DNA from: CAYQVO01 sp964421085 | GTDB lineage: Bacteria > Bdellovibrionota_C > UBA2361 > CAYQVO01 | DNA length: 64,000 nucleotides | NCBI GenBank assembly: GCA_964421085.1 | Contig: CAYQVO010000001.1 | Coordinates: 62,001 to 126,000 of the forward strand | Reading direction: 5' to 3' | Part shown: positions 8,971 through 17,401 of the stretch, piece by piece | Layout: each line of letters starts with the position of its first letter | Numbering within the stretch: position 1 is the first letter of the stretch | Program-made: the position numbers and the translations under genes | Notes under the pieces: generated by a model | What the model was told of the DNA's origin: nothing | Seen by the model: the letters and a program-made list of their open reading frames with translations, nothing else | Database searches by the model: none

Positions 8971-8997
8971 AAAAATCCCAGGGCCATCGGGACCCTG
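8971..8997 (-). terminator. Putative intrinsic terminator of the histone-like gene
   Basis: On the minus strand, CAGGG pairs with CCCTG across the 19-base element 8979-8997. A further wobble and GC pair lie inside the stem, and a run of five U (8971-8975) follows three bases later. It lies about 60 bases beyond the stop of the histone-like gene and upstream of the efp promoter, which is where a terminator is expected. Confidence 0.5.
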
Positions 8998-9055
8998 AAT
9001 CCAGAACTCAGGGCCGCTTCGGAGCGATCTTTCAACCGCTCCGCTTGAAGAAAAT

Positions 9056-9274
9056 TTATCTTCTTGGAGAAGACTTAGTGGTGCGAGTTGCTGCTTTCTT
9101 ACAAGCAGCTTTCTTGCAAGCAGCTTTCTTAGGAGCAGCTTTCTTAGGAGCAGCTTTCTTTGCAGCCTTCTTCGCAGGCTTCTTTGCTGCAGCCTTCTTC
9201 GGAGCCGCTTTCTTCGCAGCCTTCCTGGCAGCAGGCTTCTTAGCAGCTACTTTTTTTCTTTTCTTCGTTACCAT
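9056..9274 (-). CDS. Histone H1-like Lys/Ala-rich DNA-binding protein
   Basis: This 72-aa protein is composed almost only of Lys, Ala and Pro in KKAAPKKAA-type repeats, like the C-terminal tails of histone H1 and of bacterial H1-like proteins (Hc1/Hc2, AlgP/AlgR3 tails). It probably coats or compacts DNA through charge, with little folded structure. The ATG at 9274 is chosen over a longer frame because it begins MVTKKRKK and has AGAGAG about six bases upstream. An unusual point is that two of the repeats carry a Cys (KKAACKKAACKK), and the protein ends TRTTKSSPRR. The underlying DNA is a 15-base tandem repeat. The gene appears monocistronic, with a terminator downstream and a long non-coding region upstream. 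Confidence 0.8.
   Translation of the reverse strand: MVTKKRKKVAAKKPAARKAAKKAAPKKAAAKKPAKKAAKKAAPKKAAPKKAACKKAACKKAATRTTKSSPRR
9093..9167 (-). repeat. 15-bp tandem repeat inside the histone-like gene
   Basis: Five consecutive 15-base units share GCTTTCTT on the plus strand: two units end with variants of CAAGCA, two are identical with AGGAGCA, and the fifth is partial. They encode KKAA(C/P) repeats. Such a tract can expand or contract by slippage without changing frame. Confidence 0.8.
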
Positions 9275-9729
9275 GATTAATCTCTCTTTAATTCCAGTCC
9301 TGCAGAAAGCCAACATCTCCTCTCTGCACTACTGGTAAAGTTAAGTGACAGGAAACATCCCCATCGTTAAGTTAAGCACAAAAAATCTTCTTGCGCTTCA
9401 TCCTGGTTTCACACATTTTCGCGGCAATAACCGCGAATTATGCGAACCCAGTGTGTCTCAATGTTGGTGCTCATTATTGCATTATGCAGGGTGACCACCA
9501 CATGATTCACACCAGCGTGACCTACCACGTGGTAATGGATTTTGGTCCATCCACGCCTGAGATTGCCACCATCTTCAATACTTGGCAATAGATTAATTTG
9601 ATGTTTGTGGAAAAGAAATCTTTTCAGAAAATTTTCTCGCGCAGTCACACTGATTGTTTCCGGCTCGGAATGCACATGGCATCAACGGCTGCCACTTCAG
9701 CACTGAACAAAACATGCGGAGGTAAAGTG
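9275..9729. other. Long intergenic region without a convincing gene
   Basis: Base composition is more AT-rich than in neighbouring genes, and short frames on both strands lack ribosome sites. It contains a perfect 12-base palindrome (9523-9534), a hairpin-forming inverted repeat ATTGCCA/TGGCAAT (9562-9568 and 9583-9589) and CA-rich sequence around 9490-9530. It separates the histone-like gene (minus) from the next plus-strand gene and could hold promoters for both, or an untranslated RNA. Confidence 0.5.
9523..9534. promoter_or_regulatory. 12-bp perfect palindrome, possible operator
   Basis: TACCACGTGGTA reads the same on both strands. It sits in the non-coding region about 250 bases upstream of the histone-like gene. 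It has the size and symmetry of a dimeric repressor site, but no regulator can be linked to it. Confidence 0.3.
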
Positions 9730-9825
9730 ATGCATCGTCGAAGATCCCTCGGCACCGTTGCTGTCGACTCGGACGTCTGCGCGGAGGACCTGAACATGCT
9801 CCGCGCGCGCCGCGCGTCTGCATGA
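9730..9825 (+). CDS. Possible 31-aa Arg-rich small protein
   Basis: An ATG at 9730 is preceded by GGAGG with seven-base spacing, one of the best ribosome sites in this part of the window. The frame encodes MHRRRSLGTV followed by an acidic middle and the ending RARRASA. It lies about 90 bases before the next plus-strand gene, so it could be a small protein or a leader peptide. No family is recognised, and the frame alone could be chance; the Shine-Dalgarno sequence is the only real evidence. Confidence 0.3.
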   Translation: MHRRRSLGTVAVDSDVCAEDLNMLRARRASA

Positions 9826-9915
9826 TAAGCGGGGCTTGCTTTCCCGGTATTTTCGACCGATTATTTAAGTAGTTAAGGGATGTCCCGGGATGCCGCCACG
9901 ATATAAGAAGAAGAC

Positions 9916-10971
9916 ATGACGCGCGAAAAACCAGAGGAAGGAATTGAACAGCTTGACGCTCTGGAGATCTGGCAGAATGCAAGAAAGTATGCCGCTCTGA
10001 TAGGCGAGATCCCCACTTCCTTCAGCTCAATCAGCCGTTCACTTGCGGCCGACGGCGCAAAAGGCACGGGTGAGCTGAGCCAGGGGACGCGATTCCTTGT
10101 TAAGAGGCTTCTCAAGGGAGGAGCAATTCTTGCCCCATTCTTTTTCATGAGCAAAAATCTCTTTCCCGACGAATTCGAAAATCGTGTCTACATCTCGTCG
10201 AATGAGATGATCGACCTCTACAAGCCCTTTGACCTCGCATCTTTTATCACCATTGTGTACCTCGCGAGGAAATTCAGCGCCGTCTGCACGCTTGATGAAT
10301 GGAAGCATGTCAGCGCCTCTTTCCAGAAGCTGTTGAACATAGGGGGGCAGCTCGGAGCCTCCATTCCGGCTATCGGGATCGGCACAAGCCTTCTTGTCAG
10401 CTCAATTTCGCAGTTGAGTCTCGGTGTTTTCCTCCTTCACGATCGGAAGGGATTCATTGATTATCGCCGCCAGCTGAAATCCCAGACCCACAAGCTCAAT
10501 CATCAGTGGGAACTGTCGAGGTGGGGCTGCACAAGTGCTCATGTGGGGGCGTTGTTCATTCAGATCTTCGGACTGGGTGTGCCTGCCGCCCACGGCTTTC
10601 TGCAGAGCGCTCTTCACGGCACCGAAGGGATTGATACCGAGACGGATAATGAGATTTACAGGTTCAGAATTGCGAGAGTGTGGTTTGATTCCCTTTTAGC
10701 AGAGGAAAAAATTCCCGCTATCCACCACCGGGGGCGCTACTATCCCGAGGGCGGTGAAGTCGAATATCTTCTCGACAAAACGAAAGAATTCCGGAAGATG
10801 ACGGAAAGCGACGAAGGATGGCTTGCAAAGACAAAGGATGCTGTATCGCCTGAACTGACACCCTTGCTCTTCCGGCCAGGCGGTCCGTTAAAGGCGGACG
10901 CCCATTCCCACCACGATGAGGAAGGGGAATCAGAGGATATTTTCGGCGACGATCATTTCGAGCCGAGCTGA
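9916..10971 (+). CDS. Membrane protein of unknown function
   Basis: This 351-aa protein has a soluble N-terminus (1-60) and four hydrophobic segments: about 66-85, 108-125, 143-178 (Gly/Ser-rich, long enough for a hairpin) and 207-232. A charged C-terminal region carries a His/Asp/Glu-rich tail (HSHHDEEGESEDIFGDDH). A purine-rich AAGAAGAAG precedes the ATG. It belongs to no family I recognise. The acidic, His-rich tail could bind metal, but nothing in the context tests that. It stands alone on the plus strand and converges on the subtilase gene 50 bases away. Confidence 0.7.
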   Translation: MTREKPEEGIEQLDALEIWQNARKYAALIGEIPTSFSSISRSLAADGAKGTGELSQGTRFLVKRLLKGGAILAPFFFMSKNLFPDEFENRVYISSNEMIDLYKPFDLASFITIVYLARKFSAVCTLDEWKHVSASFQKLLNIGGQLGASIPAIGIGTSLLVSSISQLSLGVFLLHDRKGFIDYRRQLKSQTHKLNHQWELSRWGCTSAHVGALFIQIFGLGVPAAHGFLQSALHGTEGIDTETDNEIYRFRIARVWFDSLLAEEKIPAIHHRGRYYPEGGEVEYLLDKTKEFRKMTESDEGWLAKTKDAVSPELTPLLFRPGGPLKADAHSHHDEEGESEDIFGDDHFEPS

Positions 10972-11022
10972 AGTCGTCCATGCCCCGGCAGCGGCGTCAT
11001 TGGCTGATGAAGCCTCCGGGGG

Positions 11023-13308
11023 CTAATGCAGACTCTTCAAAAGCGAGCTGCAGAGTCGGCCGAAAGCAGCATTGCTGAGCTTTCTGTCAGGTCCTTTGTC
11101 CGAACGACGGACGGAGTTTCCATAAATATGCTTTGTGGCGCTTCTTCCCCCGACGCGGGCAGTTATCCTTGTCACGCGTCGCTTTGCGAGTGCGAAAGGT
11201 ATCCGTCCGCGAATTCTTCCGCGTCCGTTTCTCATGTTCATCTTCTTCGAGCTCGTGCAGTTCCTCCCGTTCAGCGCCGTAGAAAGCAGAAGCTGCCCGG
11301 TCCCCGATCCTGCCGCGTTTATTCTCATCCTGCGGCCGGGCCTGAGACTCTCAGTGTCTGTTCCCGGGAGCAGTTTGACCTTTCGGACGGAAATTTCCGT
11401 ACTATCACCCGGTTTTGTGCCCGGGCACTGCGGCGTGAAGAGAACACATATGTTCGCATCGTTTCTCGTTTCATTATATGCCCAGGTCGTGCCCCGGGCT
11501 GAAGATGAGGGCGAAATTCCGATGGTAGAAGACCTGCTGACATCGCCCAGAATCGCAGGATCGATGGCGGCGCATGTCTTTATCGCGCCCGACGAATGGA
11601 CCTCAAGCCATACGCGGACTTCTCCTGACGATGGACTGCTGAAGTGACGCATCCGCCAGCTTGCTGCCATGACTGATTTATCAGCGCTGATCCGGTATCT
11701 CACTCCGAAAGGAGAGTTCGGGGCCGTCAGGTCCGTATGAAGCGCTGCTATCGCATTTGCAGGAGCCTTTGAACCATTTCTGTAGTCCATGTCCTTCGGC
11801 CCCCTGCCGACATAGGCAAGTCCATTGAGGGAAAGGTAAACGCTCTCCGCATTCCGGCCGTAATAGTCGAAATTAAACGCGACCTTTTTGAATTCGAGCT
11901 CATCCCCGGACAGGACTATTCTGGTACTGTCAGCGCTTCGATTCGGCTCAAATGCGACCTTCTCTGCCGCATACGAGCATAACTCAGGAGCCGGCGCGGG
12001 CATCGGCACGCTTTCTCCCATCACAGCTCTTCCGACATTCAGAGTCCTTCCACTTTTCACGATTCCAGAGAGACTCGCCTGCGGAGTACCGCTTTCCAGA
12101 ATCCGTGAGACGACCTGATCTAAAGTCAGCGCGGGCTCACTCGCCCACAACAAAGCAACAGCGCCTGCGACATGAGGAGTTGCCATTGATGTTCCCGACA
12201 TTGATACCTGCCCGTTTCGCGGGGCAAGACTCAGAATTGATACGCCAGGAGCGGCAATATCCACAGTCGTGACTCCAAAGTTCGAGAAGGAAGCAAGATT
12301 GTGCTCCCTGTCCGTGGCCGCTACGGAGATGATGTTCGTCAGATCAAAACTGGCCGGATAAGCGGGATTCGAATCATTATCGTTGCCTTCGTTCCCGGCA
12401 GCTACCGCAAGCAGTATTCCCTGACTGGCTGCTCTGTTGAAAACATCATAAAGCTGCTGAGAGAACCCTCCCCCGCCCCACGAGTTGTTGACCACCCGGA
12501 CGTTCAAACCCCGGGCCTTCAGGTCCAGCAGGTAATTCATCGCCCGGATCGCCCCGGAGAGGCTTCCGGAACCGCCCGCACCAAGGAACTTGAGTCCGAC
12601 AATCCGGACCTTCCAGTTAACACCGGTTACGCCCCGTCCATTATTTCCGACAGCGCCGATTGTGCCGGCAACATGAGTCCCGTGGCCGTTGTCGTCCATA
12701 GGGTCGCCGGAGTCGTTCATGGCGTTCATCCCGTGGATGTCGTCTATGACCCCGTTTCCATCGTCATCCGCGCCGTTGCCGGGAATCTCACCCCTGTTTA
12801 TCCACATATTCGCCGCGAGATCCGGATGACTGTAATCGACCCCGGTATCCAGCACCGCGACAACGACATCGTCCGAGCCTGTAGTCCTGTTCCACGCCGT
12901 CTTCGAGCCGATATCTTCTATTCCCCAGGGAATGGAGTCGTTTGAATCCTTGAGGGTGTGAAATTCGAAATCAGGTGAACAGGAAAGAGCCACACCGCTT
13001 GAAACGAGTTCCTGACATGTTTCGTCCGAAGGGTCATAGGGAATGAACTCGATGCCGTCCGGTGAAACCGATTGAATTCCCATGGATCCCCGGCGGATGA
13101 GAAGCGTCGAAGTCCCTCCGAGTCTCCGGGTGCTGAAGTCGCGACTCGCCTTTGCGGAATATACGGCCGGATTCAGCTCGACAACGTAGGAATCCTTCAC
13201 AACCTTGATGCCGCTGCTTTGAGCGACAGCTGCCGAAAGAGAAAAGAACGGCAGGAGGAAAACGAGAATCTCATAACCGACAACCAACCTTCCAGACAAC
13301 TTGTTCAT
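11023..13308 (-). CDS. Secreted subtilisin-like (S8) serine protease
   Basis: This is a 761-aa protein from the ATG at 13308, which has GGGGGAGG ten bases upstream; a TTG three codons earlier is less likely. The N-terminus is a signal peptide (YEILVFLLPFFSLSAAVAQ). The S8 triad is visible: D154 in VVAVLDTGVDYSHPD, H210 in NGHGTHVAGT and S374 in MSGTSMATPHVAGA. The family hydrolyses peptide bonds, here outside the cytoplasm. After the protease domain (to about 435) comes a beta-rich region (about 450-620) with NFDYYGRNAESVYLSLNGLAYVG, resembling the nidogen-like or 'FYG...SSNG' modules of bacterial adhesins and proteases. A basic C-terminal tail (about 655-761, many Arg) follows. No classic pro-domain was recognised between the signal and the catalytic domain, though about 100 residues are available for one. 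It is monocistronic. Confidence 0.9.
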   Translation of the reverse strand: MNKLSGRLVVGYEILVFLLPFFSLSAAVAQSSGIKVVKDSYVVELNPAVYSAKASRDFSTRRLGGTSTLLIRRGSMGIQSVSPDGIEFIPYDPSDETCQELVSSGVALSCSPDFEFHTLKDSNDSIPWGIEDIGSKTAWNRTTGSDDVVVAVLDTGVDYSHPDLAANMWINRGEIPGNGADDDGNGVIDDIHGMNAMNDSGDPMDDNGHGTHVAGTIGAVGNNGRGVTGVNWKVRIVGLKFLGAGGSGSLSGAIRAMNYLLDLKARGLNVRVVNNSWGGGGFSQQLYDVFNRAASQGILLAVAAGNEGNDNDSNPAYPASFDLTNIISVAATDREHNLASFSNFGVTTVDIAAPGVSILSLAPRNGQVSMSGTSMATPHVAGAVALLWASEPALTLDQVVSRILESGTPQASLSGIVKSGRTLNVGRAVMGESVPMPAPAPELCSYAAEKVAFEPNRSADSTRIVLSGDELEFKKVAFNFDYYGRNAESVYLSLNGLAYVGRGPKDMDYRNGSKAPANAIAALHTDLTAPNSPFGVRYRISADKSVMAASWRMRHFSSPSSGEVRVWLEVHSSGAIKTCAAIDPAILGDVSRSSTIGISPSSSARGTTWAYNETRNDANICVLFTPQCPGTKPGDSTEISVRKVKLLPGTDTESLRPGRRMRINAAGSGTGQLLLSTALNGRNCTSSKKMNMRNGRGRIRGRIPFALAKRRVTRITARVGGRSATKHIYGNSVRRSDKGPDRKLSNAAFGRLCSSLLKSLH

Positions 13309-13556
13309 TTCCCTCAAACCTCCCCCTAAAACTTCCGGCCCGCGATTCGAAGGTTTCTTTCTTCGTTGAAGGGCCGCGTGCCGGGATAAGCTTCCTGCTC
13401 AGATGTTTCTGGAATCGTTAGAAAGGGTGTTCAGAGTTAGAAAACGCCGCACTATTTGTCGTGCGAAAAATTTGGAGTTTGCGCGAAAAAGCAGAATGTA
13501 TGTTCTCTTCTGCACCTTGGGAAAGAACTATTATCGCTTTCAGAAGACTCGCGGCA

Positions 13557-14027
13557 CTATTTCTCCAGCACCGACAGCTGGAGTCTCCCCTCTTTCATGA
13601 ACCGGGCGAGGTTTCTGGCATTCAGATCGGCCTTTGATTCATCTCCATCCTGATTCATCGGAACGCATGAGACAGCGACAGCAATATTTACAGCGCCACG
13701 TTTCGCTTTGGTGACTGAGTACCGATAGTGTTCTGAACTGAACTGTAACGCCGTGCTGTCAGGCTGAGTCCGGGAACTTTGAAAGGCGACAGTGGGCGTC
13801 GTACCAAGATACTGATAAGCAAAAAGTTCCGCTCTTTGCCATAGCTGGGCGACTTCGCCAGGTGTTACGATAATCTCCAGAGGCTGAAGCTGGAGAAGTT
13901 GGAGCTCTCTTGCCTCTGATGTCACCCTTTCATACCTGGGCTTGACGACTTCATACCGCGCGTTTTTCGCACACCCCGTGAGCGAAGGCGCGAGGAAGAC
14001 TAACACAAGACAGGCAAGTCTCTGCAT
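13557..14027 (-). CDS. Hypothetical lipoprotein
   Basis: This 156-aa protein begins MQRLACLVLVFLAPSLTGC, a signal peptide with a lipobox ending LTGC, so it should be acylated at Cys19. The mature part is polar with a repeated Leu/Gln segment (ELQLLQLQPLEI) near residues 43-55 and no recognised domain. It follows the iscA/erpA-like gene by 12 bases on the same strand and may be co-transcribed with it. Its function is unknown. Confidence 0.72.
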   Translation of the reverse strand: MQRLACLVLVFLAPSLTGCAKNARYEVVKPRYERVTSEARELQLLQLQPLEIIVTPGEVAQLWQRAELFAYQYLGTTPTVAFQSSRTQPDSTALQFSSEHYRYSVTKAKRGAVNIAVAVSCVPMNQDGDESKADLNARNLARFMKEGRLQLSVLEK

Positions 14028-14039
14028 GCTTCGCGCGGC

Positions 14040-14414
14040 CTACGAGCAGGAGTTTCCGCAGCCGCAGGTGCGACGGGCATTGGGATTATTGAATTTAAAA
14101 CCACTTCCCTGAGGCGTGGAAATAAAATCTATTACGGTGCCGCGAAGATAATCAGCGCTGATGGGGTCGATGAACACCGGAAGCCCGTCGAATTCCATGC
14201 GCATATCCCCTGCCCGCATCTCCTGTTCGAAGTCAAGGTTGTACTGATAGCCCGCGCAGCCGCCGCCGACAATCGAGACTCTGATGCCGTCGCCTGCCCT
14301 GCCTTGAGCCTCAATCGCCTCCCTGGCTGCCACGACAGCCGCTGCGGTCACAAAAAGCGGGGTCTTGTCGGACGGTGAGAATTCAGGATTTGAAGATGAG
14401 TCGGTGTTTTCCAT
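14040..14414 (-). CDS. A-type iron-sulfur carrier (HesB/IscA/ErpA family)
   Basis: This 124-aa protein has the A-type carrier fold, which accepts Fe-S clusters from a scaffold and passes them to target enzymes. The three ligand cysteines are visible: C53 in GGGCAGYQY, and C117 and C119 in the C-terminal CGCGNSCS motif. The roughly 18-residue N-terminal extension is polar and Ser/Asp-rich. No isc or suf genes are adjacent, which is common for ErpA-like members. I cannot separate IscA from ErpA by eye, so no symbol is given. RimO in this window is one possible Fe-S client. Confidence 0.9.
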   Translation of the reverse strand: MENTDSSSNPEFSPSDKTPLFVTAAAVVAAREAIEAQGRAGDGIRVSIVGGGCAGYQYNLDFEQEMRAGDMRMEFDGLPVFIDPISADYLRGTVIDFISTPQGSGFKFNNPNARRTCGCGNSCS

Positions 14415-14559
14415 TGGTCGTTGATAGCTCTGAAAATAATTCGAGTAATATGAACAGGATAAAGGAACACCCGCAGGGTGTCAACCGGAGTGCCCGGGAC
14501 CTGACCCCACACTCATGCTTCGCTCTTAATCCGCCGATACTTTCAATCAACAACCATGG

Positions 14560-15483
14560 ATGAGGCGGAAGAGCAAGGTGTTTTTCAGACGTTGGTTTTT
14601 CAAGATTTCAGTTTTTATCCTTCTAACCGGAAGCATGCCTTACCCCGGCATGATTACCGAGGCATACTGCGACGAATCTCCTCGCGCGCGTCTTGGTACT
14701 GCCGAATCAACCGACGATGGAAGTTCTTCCGTTCACCCGCCGCAGGTCCGGTACACTGTCGTCAGCGCAAAGAGGTGGTCATCCGCAGCTGATCGCGTCT
14801 CTGCCGCGTTGAACACAAGCAGCGATACCCTGAAAAGTCTTTTCGGCGCTGCTCCGGGGTTTTCTCTCTCCATCCAGCTTCTTGATGAAGACGCCTTCTA
14901 CAGGGAAAGCGGCGCGCCTGCCTGGACAAATGCCATGTATCTTGAAGGGAAGATTCTGATACCGGTAGTCGAGCCGGTCGATGAGGAGAGCCTGGATAAC
15001 ATCATCCGATCGGTGAGACACGAATACACTCACGCCTATGTAAACGCAATCGCCGGGGGACGATGTCCGGGATGGGTGGACGAAGGACTTGCGCAGTGGT
15101 TTGAAGGTTCCGTGAATCCGATGCTCGAGGAAATTCTTGCACGCTACATGAAATCGGGATCGCTGATTCCGATCGCGCAGCTTCAGGGCGGATTCACAAG
15201 GCTTGACAACAGGATCGTAGGCGCCGCATACGGTCAGTCGTTATTTGCCGTAAACTCACTTCTCCGCTCGTTCCACGCTCCTGCAATGCAGCGTTATTTC
15301 AAGCTTCTCAAAGATGGACGAAGCGCCGTTGAAGCATTTAAATCAAGCTTCGGGATGAGTGAACGCGAATTCGAATCCCGGCTGGCTGACGCGATTAATG
15401 CCTGGGCAGTCCGTTATCATGAAAAGCAGGCTTCAAAAGACGGCGGAACCCCGCAGGTATCAATGTATCAGCAGATGCGCTGA
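14560..15483 (+). CDS. Exported gluzincin-type metalloprotease (peptidase MA-like)
   Basis: This 307-aa protein begins with a signal peptide (RRWFFKISVFILLTGSMPYPG). The zinc site is HEYTH at 154-158, with E175 in GWVDEGLAQWFEG as the likely third ligand; this HEXXH-(16)-E layout is that of MA-clan gluzincins. A C-terminal helical region (about 215-285) with ...VNSLLR... and SAVEAFKSSFGMSEREFE matches bacterial peptidase-MA-like proteins, often annotated as DUF1570-like. It should cut peptides in the periplasm or outside. It is divergent from the Fe-S carrier gene, with about 145 bases between start codons for two promoters. No ribosome site is obvious before the ATG. Confidence 0.82.
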   Translation: MRRKSKVFFRRWFFKISVFILLTGSMPYPGMITEAYCDESPRARLGTAESTDDGSSSVHPPQVRYTVVSAKRWSSAADRVSAALNTSSDTLKSLFGAAPGFSLSIQLLDEDAFYRESGAPAWTNAMYLEGKILIPVVEPVDEESLDNIIRSVRHEYTHAYVNAIAGGRCPGWVDEGLAQWFEGSVNPMLEEILARYMKSGSLIPIAQLQGGFTRLDNRIVGAAYGQSLFAVNSLLRSFHAPAMQRYFKLLKDGRSAVEAFKSSFGMSEREFESRLADAINAWAVRYHEKQASKDGGTPQVSMYQQMR

Positions 15484-15533
15484 AGCGCCCTGAAGCAGAT
15501 TTGAGCGAAAGCGCGTTCTCCTGGCCGATATTT

Positions 15534-16349
15534 TTATCTTATCCGTCCCAGCTGTTCGGTCGTCGGCTGAGCTTCGACTGTCTTCTGGAGCTCTCCTGCC
15601 AGCCCGGTCCTTGAAAATCCCAGTGCGTTGGAAAGACTCTGCGCCGCCGAATCTATGGCGGGCATAATATCATCAGCCTTGCCGCGGTACTGCGGAACAA
15701 GAACTTCGATAGCGCCGATAATCTGATTGTTGTTCCCCCGCACGACTTTTGAGATAGAGAGAACATCGGGCTCGGTTGCCGCGCGATCGATTATAGTCCC
15801 TGTGTTCCTCAGGTCATTCAGCTGGTTTTTGATCGCGGCATCCTGGGGCGTATTCCCGGCGAGAATTTCATCGAGCGTCGAATCGGGAAGCTGCGCGGTC
15901 AAAAGACGGCCGACAGCCGACTGTTTCGCTGGAATCGACATTGAAATGCGCGGCGCCACCTTTACCGGACGTTTTGACTCGATGCTGACGGGGAATGAAA
16001 TCGTCCCGTTCTGCAGCACTGCGAAACTTATGGTCTCTCCAATCTGTTCCGAAAGAGACTTCAGAACTGGATAAGCGCGGCCCACGAGATCACTCTGAAG
16101 CAGATACGCCTGACCGAGCTGCAACGCTTTCACGCCGAGCCTGTAGTTCTCCGTGTCGGAGTTCTGCTCCACATAGCCGCGCAGTTCGAGCGTAGCAAGC
16201 AGACGAAAAACATTATTCTTATGAAGCTTAAGCCGTTTTGAAAGCTCAGTCACACCGATCTCACCGCCAGCCTTGCAAAGTTCTTCGATCACATCGAGCG
16301 CGTGAGACACCGACTGGATCATGTAGTTAGCCTTCTCCCTCTTAACCAT
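15534..16349 (-). CDS. IclR-family transcriptional regulator
   Basis: This 271-aa protein has the N-terminal winged helix-turn-helix of IclR (about 10-70; IQSVSHALDVIEEL ... VTELSKRLKLHKNNVFRLLATLELRGYV) and the C-terminal GAF-like effector domain (about 85-255). Family members bind palindromic operators as dimers of dimers and respond to small carboxylates or aromatics. Alternative starts are the ATG at 16349 and one nine codons later that has a better ribosome site (AGGGAGAAGG). It follows dapB by about 250 bases. IclR proteins are not classical regulators of diaminopimelate synthesis, so its target is open. A short inverted repeat upstream is a candidate autoregulatory site. Confidence 0.93.
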   Translation of the reverse strand: MVKREKANYMIQSVSHALDVIEELCKAGGEIGVTELSKRLKLHKNNVFRLLATLELRGYVEQNSDTENYRLGVKALQLGQAYLLQSDLVGRAYPVLKSLSEQIGETISFAVLQNGTISFPVSIESKRPVKVAPRISMSIPAKQSAVGRLLTAQLPDSTLDEILAGNTPQDAAIKNQLNDLRNTGTIIDRAATEPDVLSISKVVRGNNNQIIGAIEVLVPQYRGKADDIMPAIDSAAQSLSNALGFSRTGLAGELQKTVEAQPTTEQLGRIR

Positions 16350-16476
16350 GGCATGACTCTCTGATAAAACGTTTTAAATACAGCCCTGCGAAATTACTCC
16401 GCCATCAAGAATTTCAGGCCGCACAATACATTACATCGGCCCGCATAACAATACGAAGACACTGTAGAAAACAGCG

Positions 16477-16489
16477 ATAACTTTGTTAT
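16477..16489. promoter_or_regulatory. Inverted repeat upstream of the IclR gene
   Basis: ATAAC-TTT-GTTAT is a perfect 5-3-5 inverted repeat inside an AT-rich segment about 130 bases before the IclR start codon. It overlaps TATAAC-like promoter sequence on the minus strand. It is a candidate operator, unproven. Confidence 0.3.
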
Positions 16490-16597
16490 AACAGCCTGAC
16501 TTGAAAATAGCAACGAGCAAGATTTTTGGAAACCGCCGGGAAAACCTCCCGATAATTCTGTGTTTCCCGGATGTTAAGGGGCCGTGATTTTCCATGC

Positions 16598-17401
16598 TTA
16601 CAGCCCGAAAAGATCCTTCACGCCATATATTCCCGGCGCGCATCCTCGAAGCTTTTGAGCCAGCATCAAAGCGCCTCTGGCAAAGATGCTTCGATCTCGC
16701 GCTGAATGCCGAATCTCGATTCGATCGCCTTCTCCAAAAAAATACACAGTATGTTCACCTGGAACATCGCCGCCTCTGAGAGCAGCGATTCCTATCTCGT
16801 CGGGCTTTCGCGATCCTGACGTTTCATTCCGCCCGCAGAAAACGGGCTCGTTTCTTTCAGCGGCGAGAGTTTTCGCGAGACTCAAAGCAGTACCTGACGG
16901 CGCGTCCTTTTTGTGCCTGTGATGGATCTCCGCTATCTCAACATCGTAGGAAGCGCCCAGCAGTTTCTTTGCATGAAGCGTAACCTCGTGCATCACAAAA
17001 ACGCCAATAGATGCGTTTGGAGCGATAAGGACCGGAATTTCTTTTCCATAACTTCTGATCCGGTCAAGTTCCTCAGGCTTCTGCCCTGTGGCGAGTATTA
17101 TCACGGGCTTTTTCATCTCGGCGCAGATCGCTGCTGTCTGCACTGACGATGCTGCCGACGCGCAGTCGATGAAGAGACTCGAATCGTTCATTGATTCGCT
17201 CAGGCTTGACGAAAATCTCACCTCGCGTCCCTTGTTTGCTTCAGGTGCAAGAGCGACCTTACCGATTAACGGGTTCGTTTCGGCTTCAATCGCGGCGCTT
17301 ATCCGCAGGTCCGGGTAGTCCCTGCTTACCGAAAGAATAAGCGAACCGAGCCTTCCCGCTGCGCCTGCAACGGCCACACCCGCCGGATCCCTTCCGCTCA
17401 T
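16598..17401 (-). CDS. dapB: 4-hydroxy-tetrahydrodipicolinate reductase
   Basis: This 267-aa protein is numbered from the ATG at 17401. That start overlaps the dapA stop by four bases (ATGA) and has AGGAG eight bases upstream, so a longer frame is rejected. DapB reduces the dapA product with NAD(P)H in the lysine/diaminopimelate pathway. Visible are the Rossmann motif GAAGRLG (13-19) and the catalytic and substrate-binding stretch EIHHRHKKDAPSGTA with H160 and K164 at the positions of E. coli H159 and K163. Length matches the family. It is the last dap gene of the cluster dapF-dapA-dapB. Confidence 0.95.
   Translation of the reverse strand: MSGRDPAGVAVAGAAGRLGSLILSVSRDYPDLRISAAIEAETNPLIGKVALAPEANKGREVRFSSSLSESMNDSSLFIDCASAASSVQTAAICAEMKKPVIILATGQKPEELDRIRSYGKEIPVLIAPNASIGVFVMHEVTLHAKKLLGASYDVEIAEIHHRHKKDAPSGTALSLAKTLAAERNEPVFCGRNETSGSRKPDEIGIAALRGGDVPGEHTVYFFGEGDRIEIRHSARDRSIFARGALMLAQKLRGCAPGIYGVKDLFGL

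Noticed and set aside
9391..9729. Short plus-strand frames in the non-coding region
   Set aside because: No ribosome sites and unlike protein composition; only the 9730 frame has an initiation signal.
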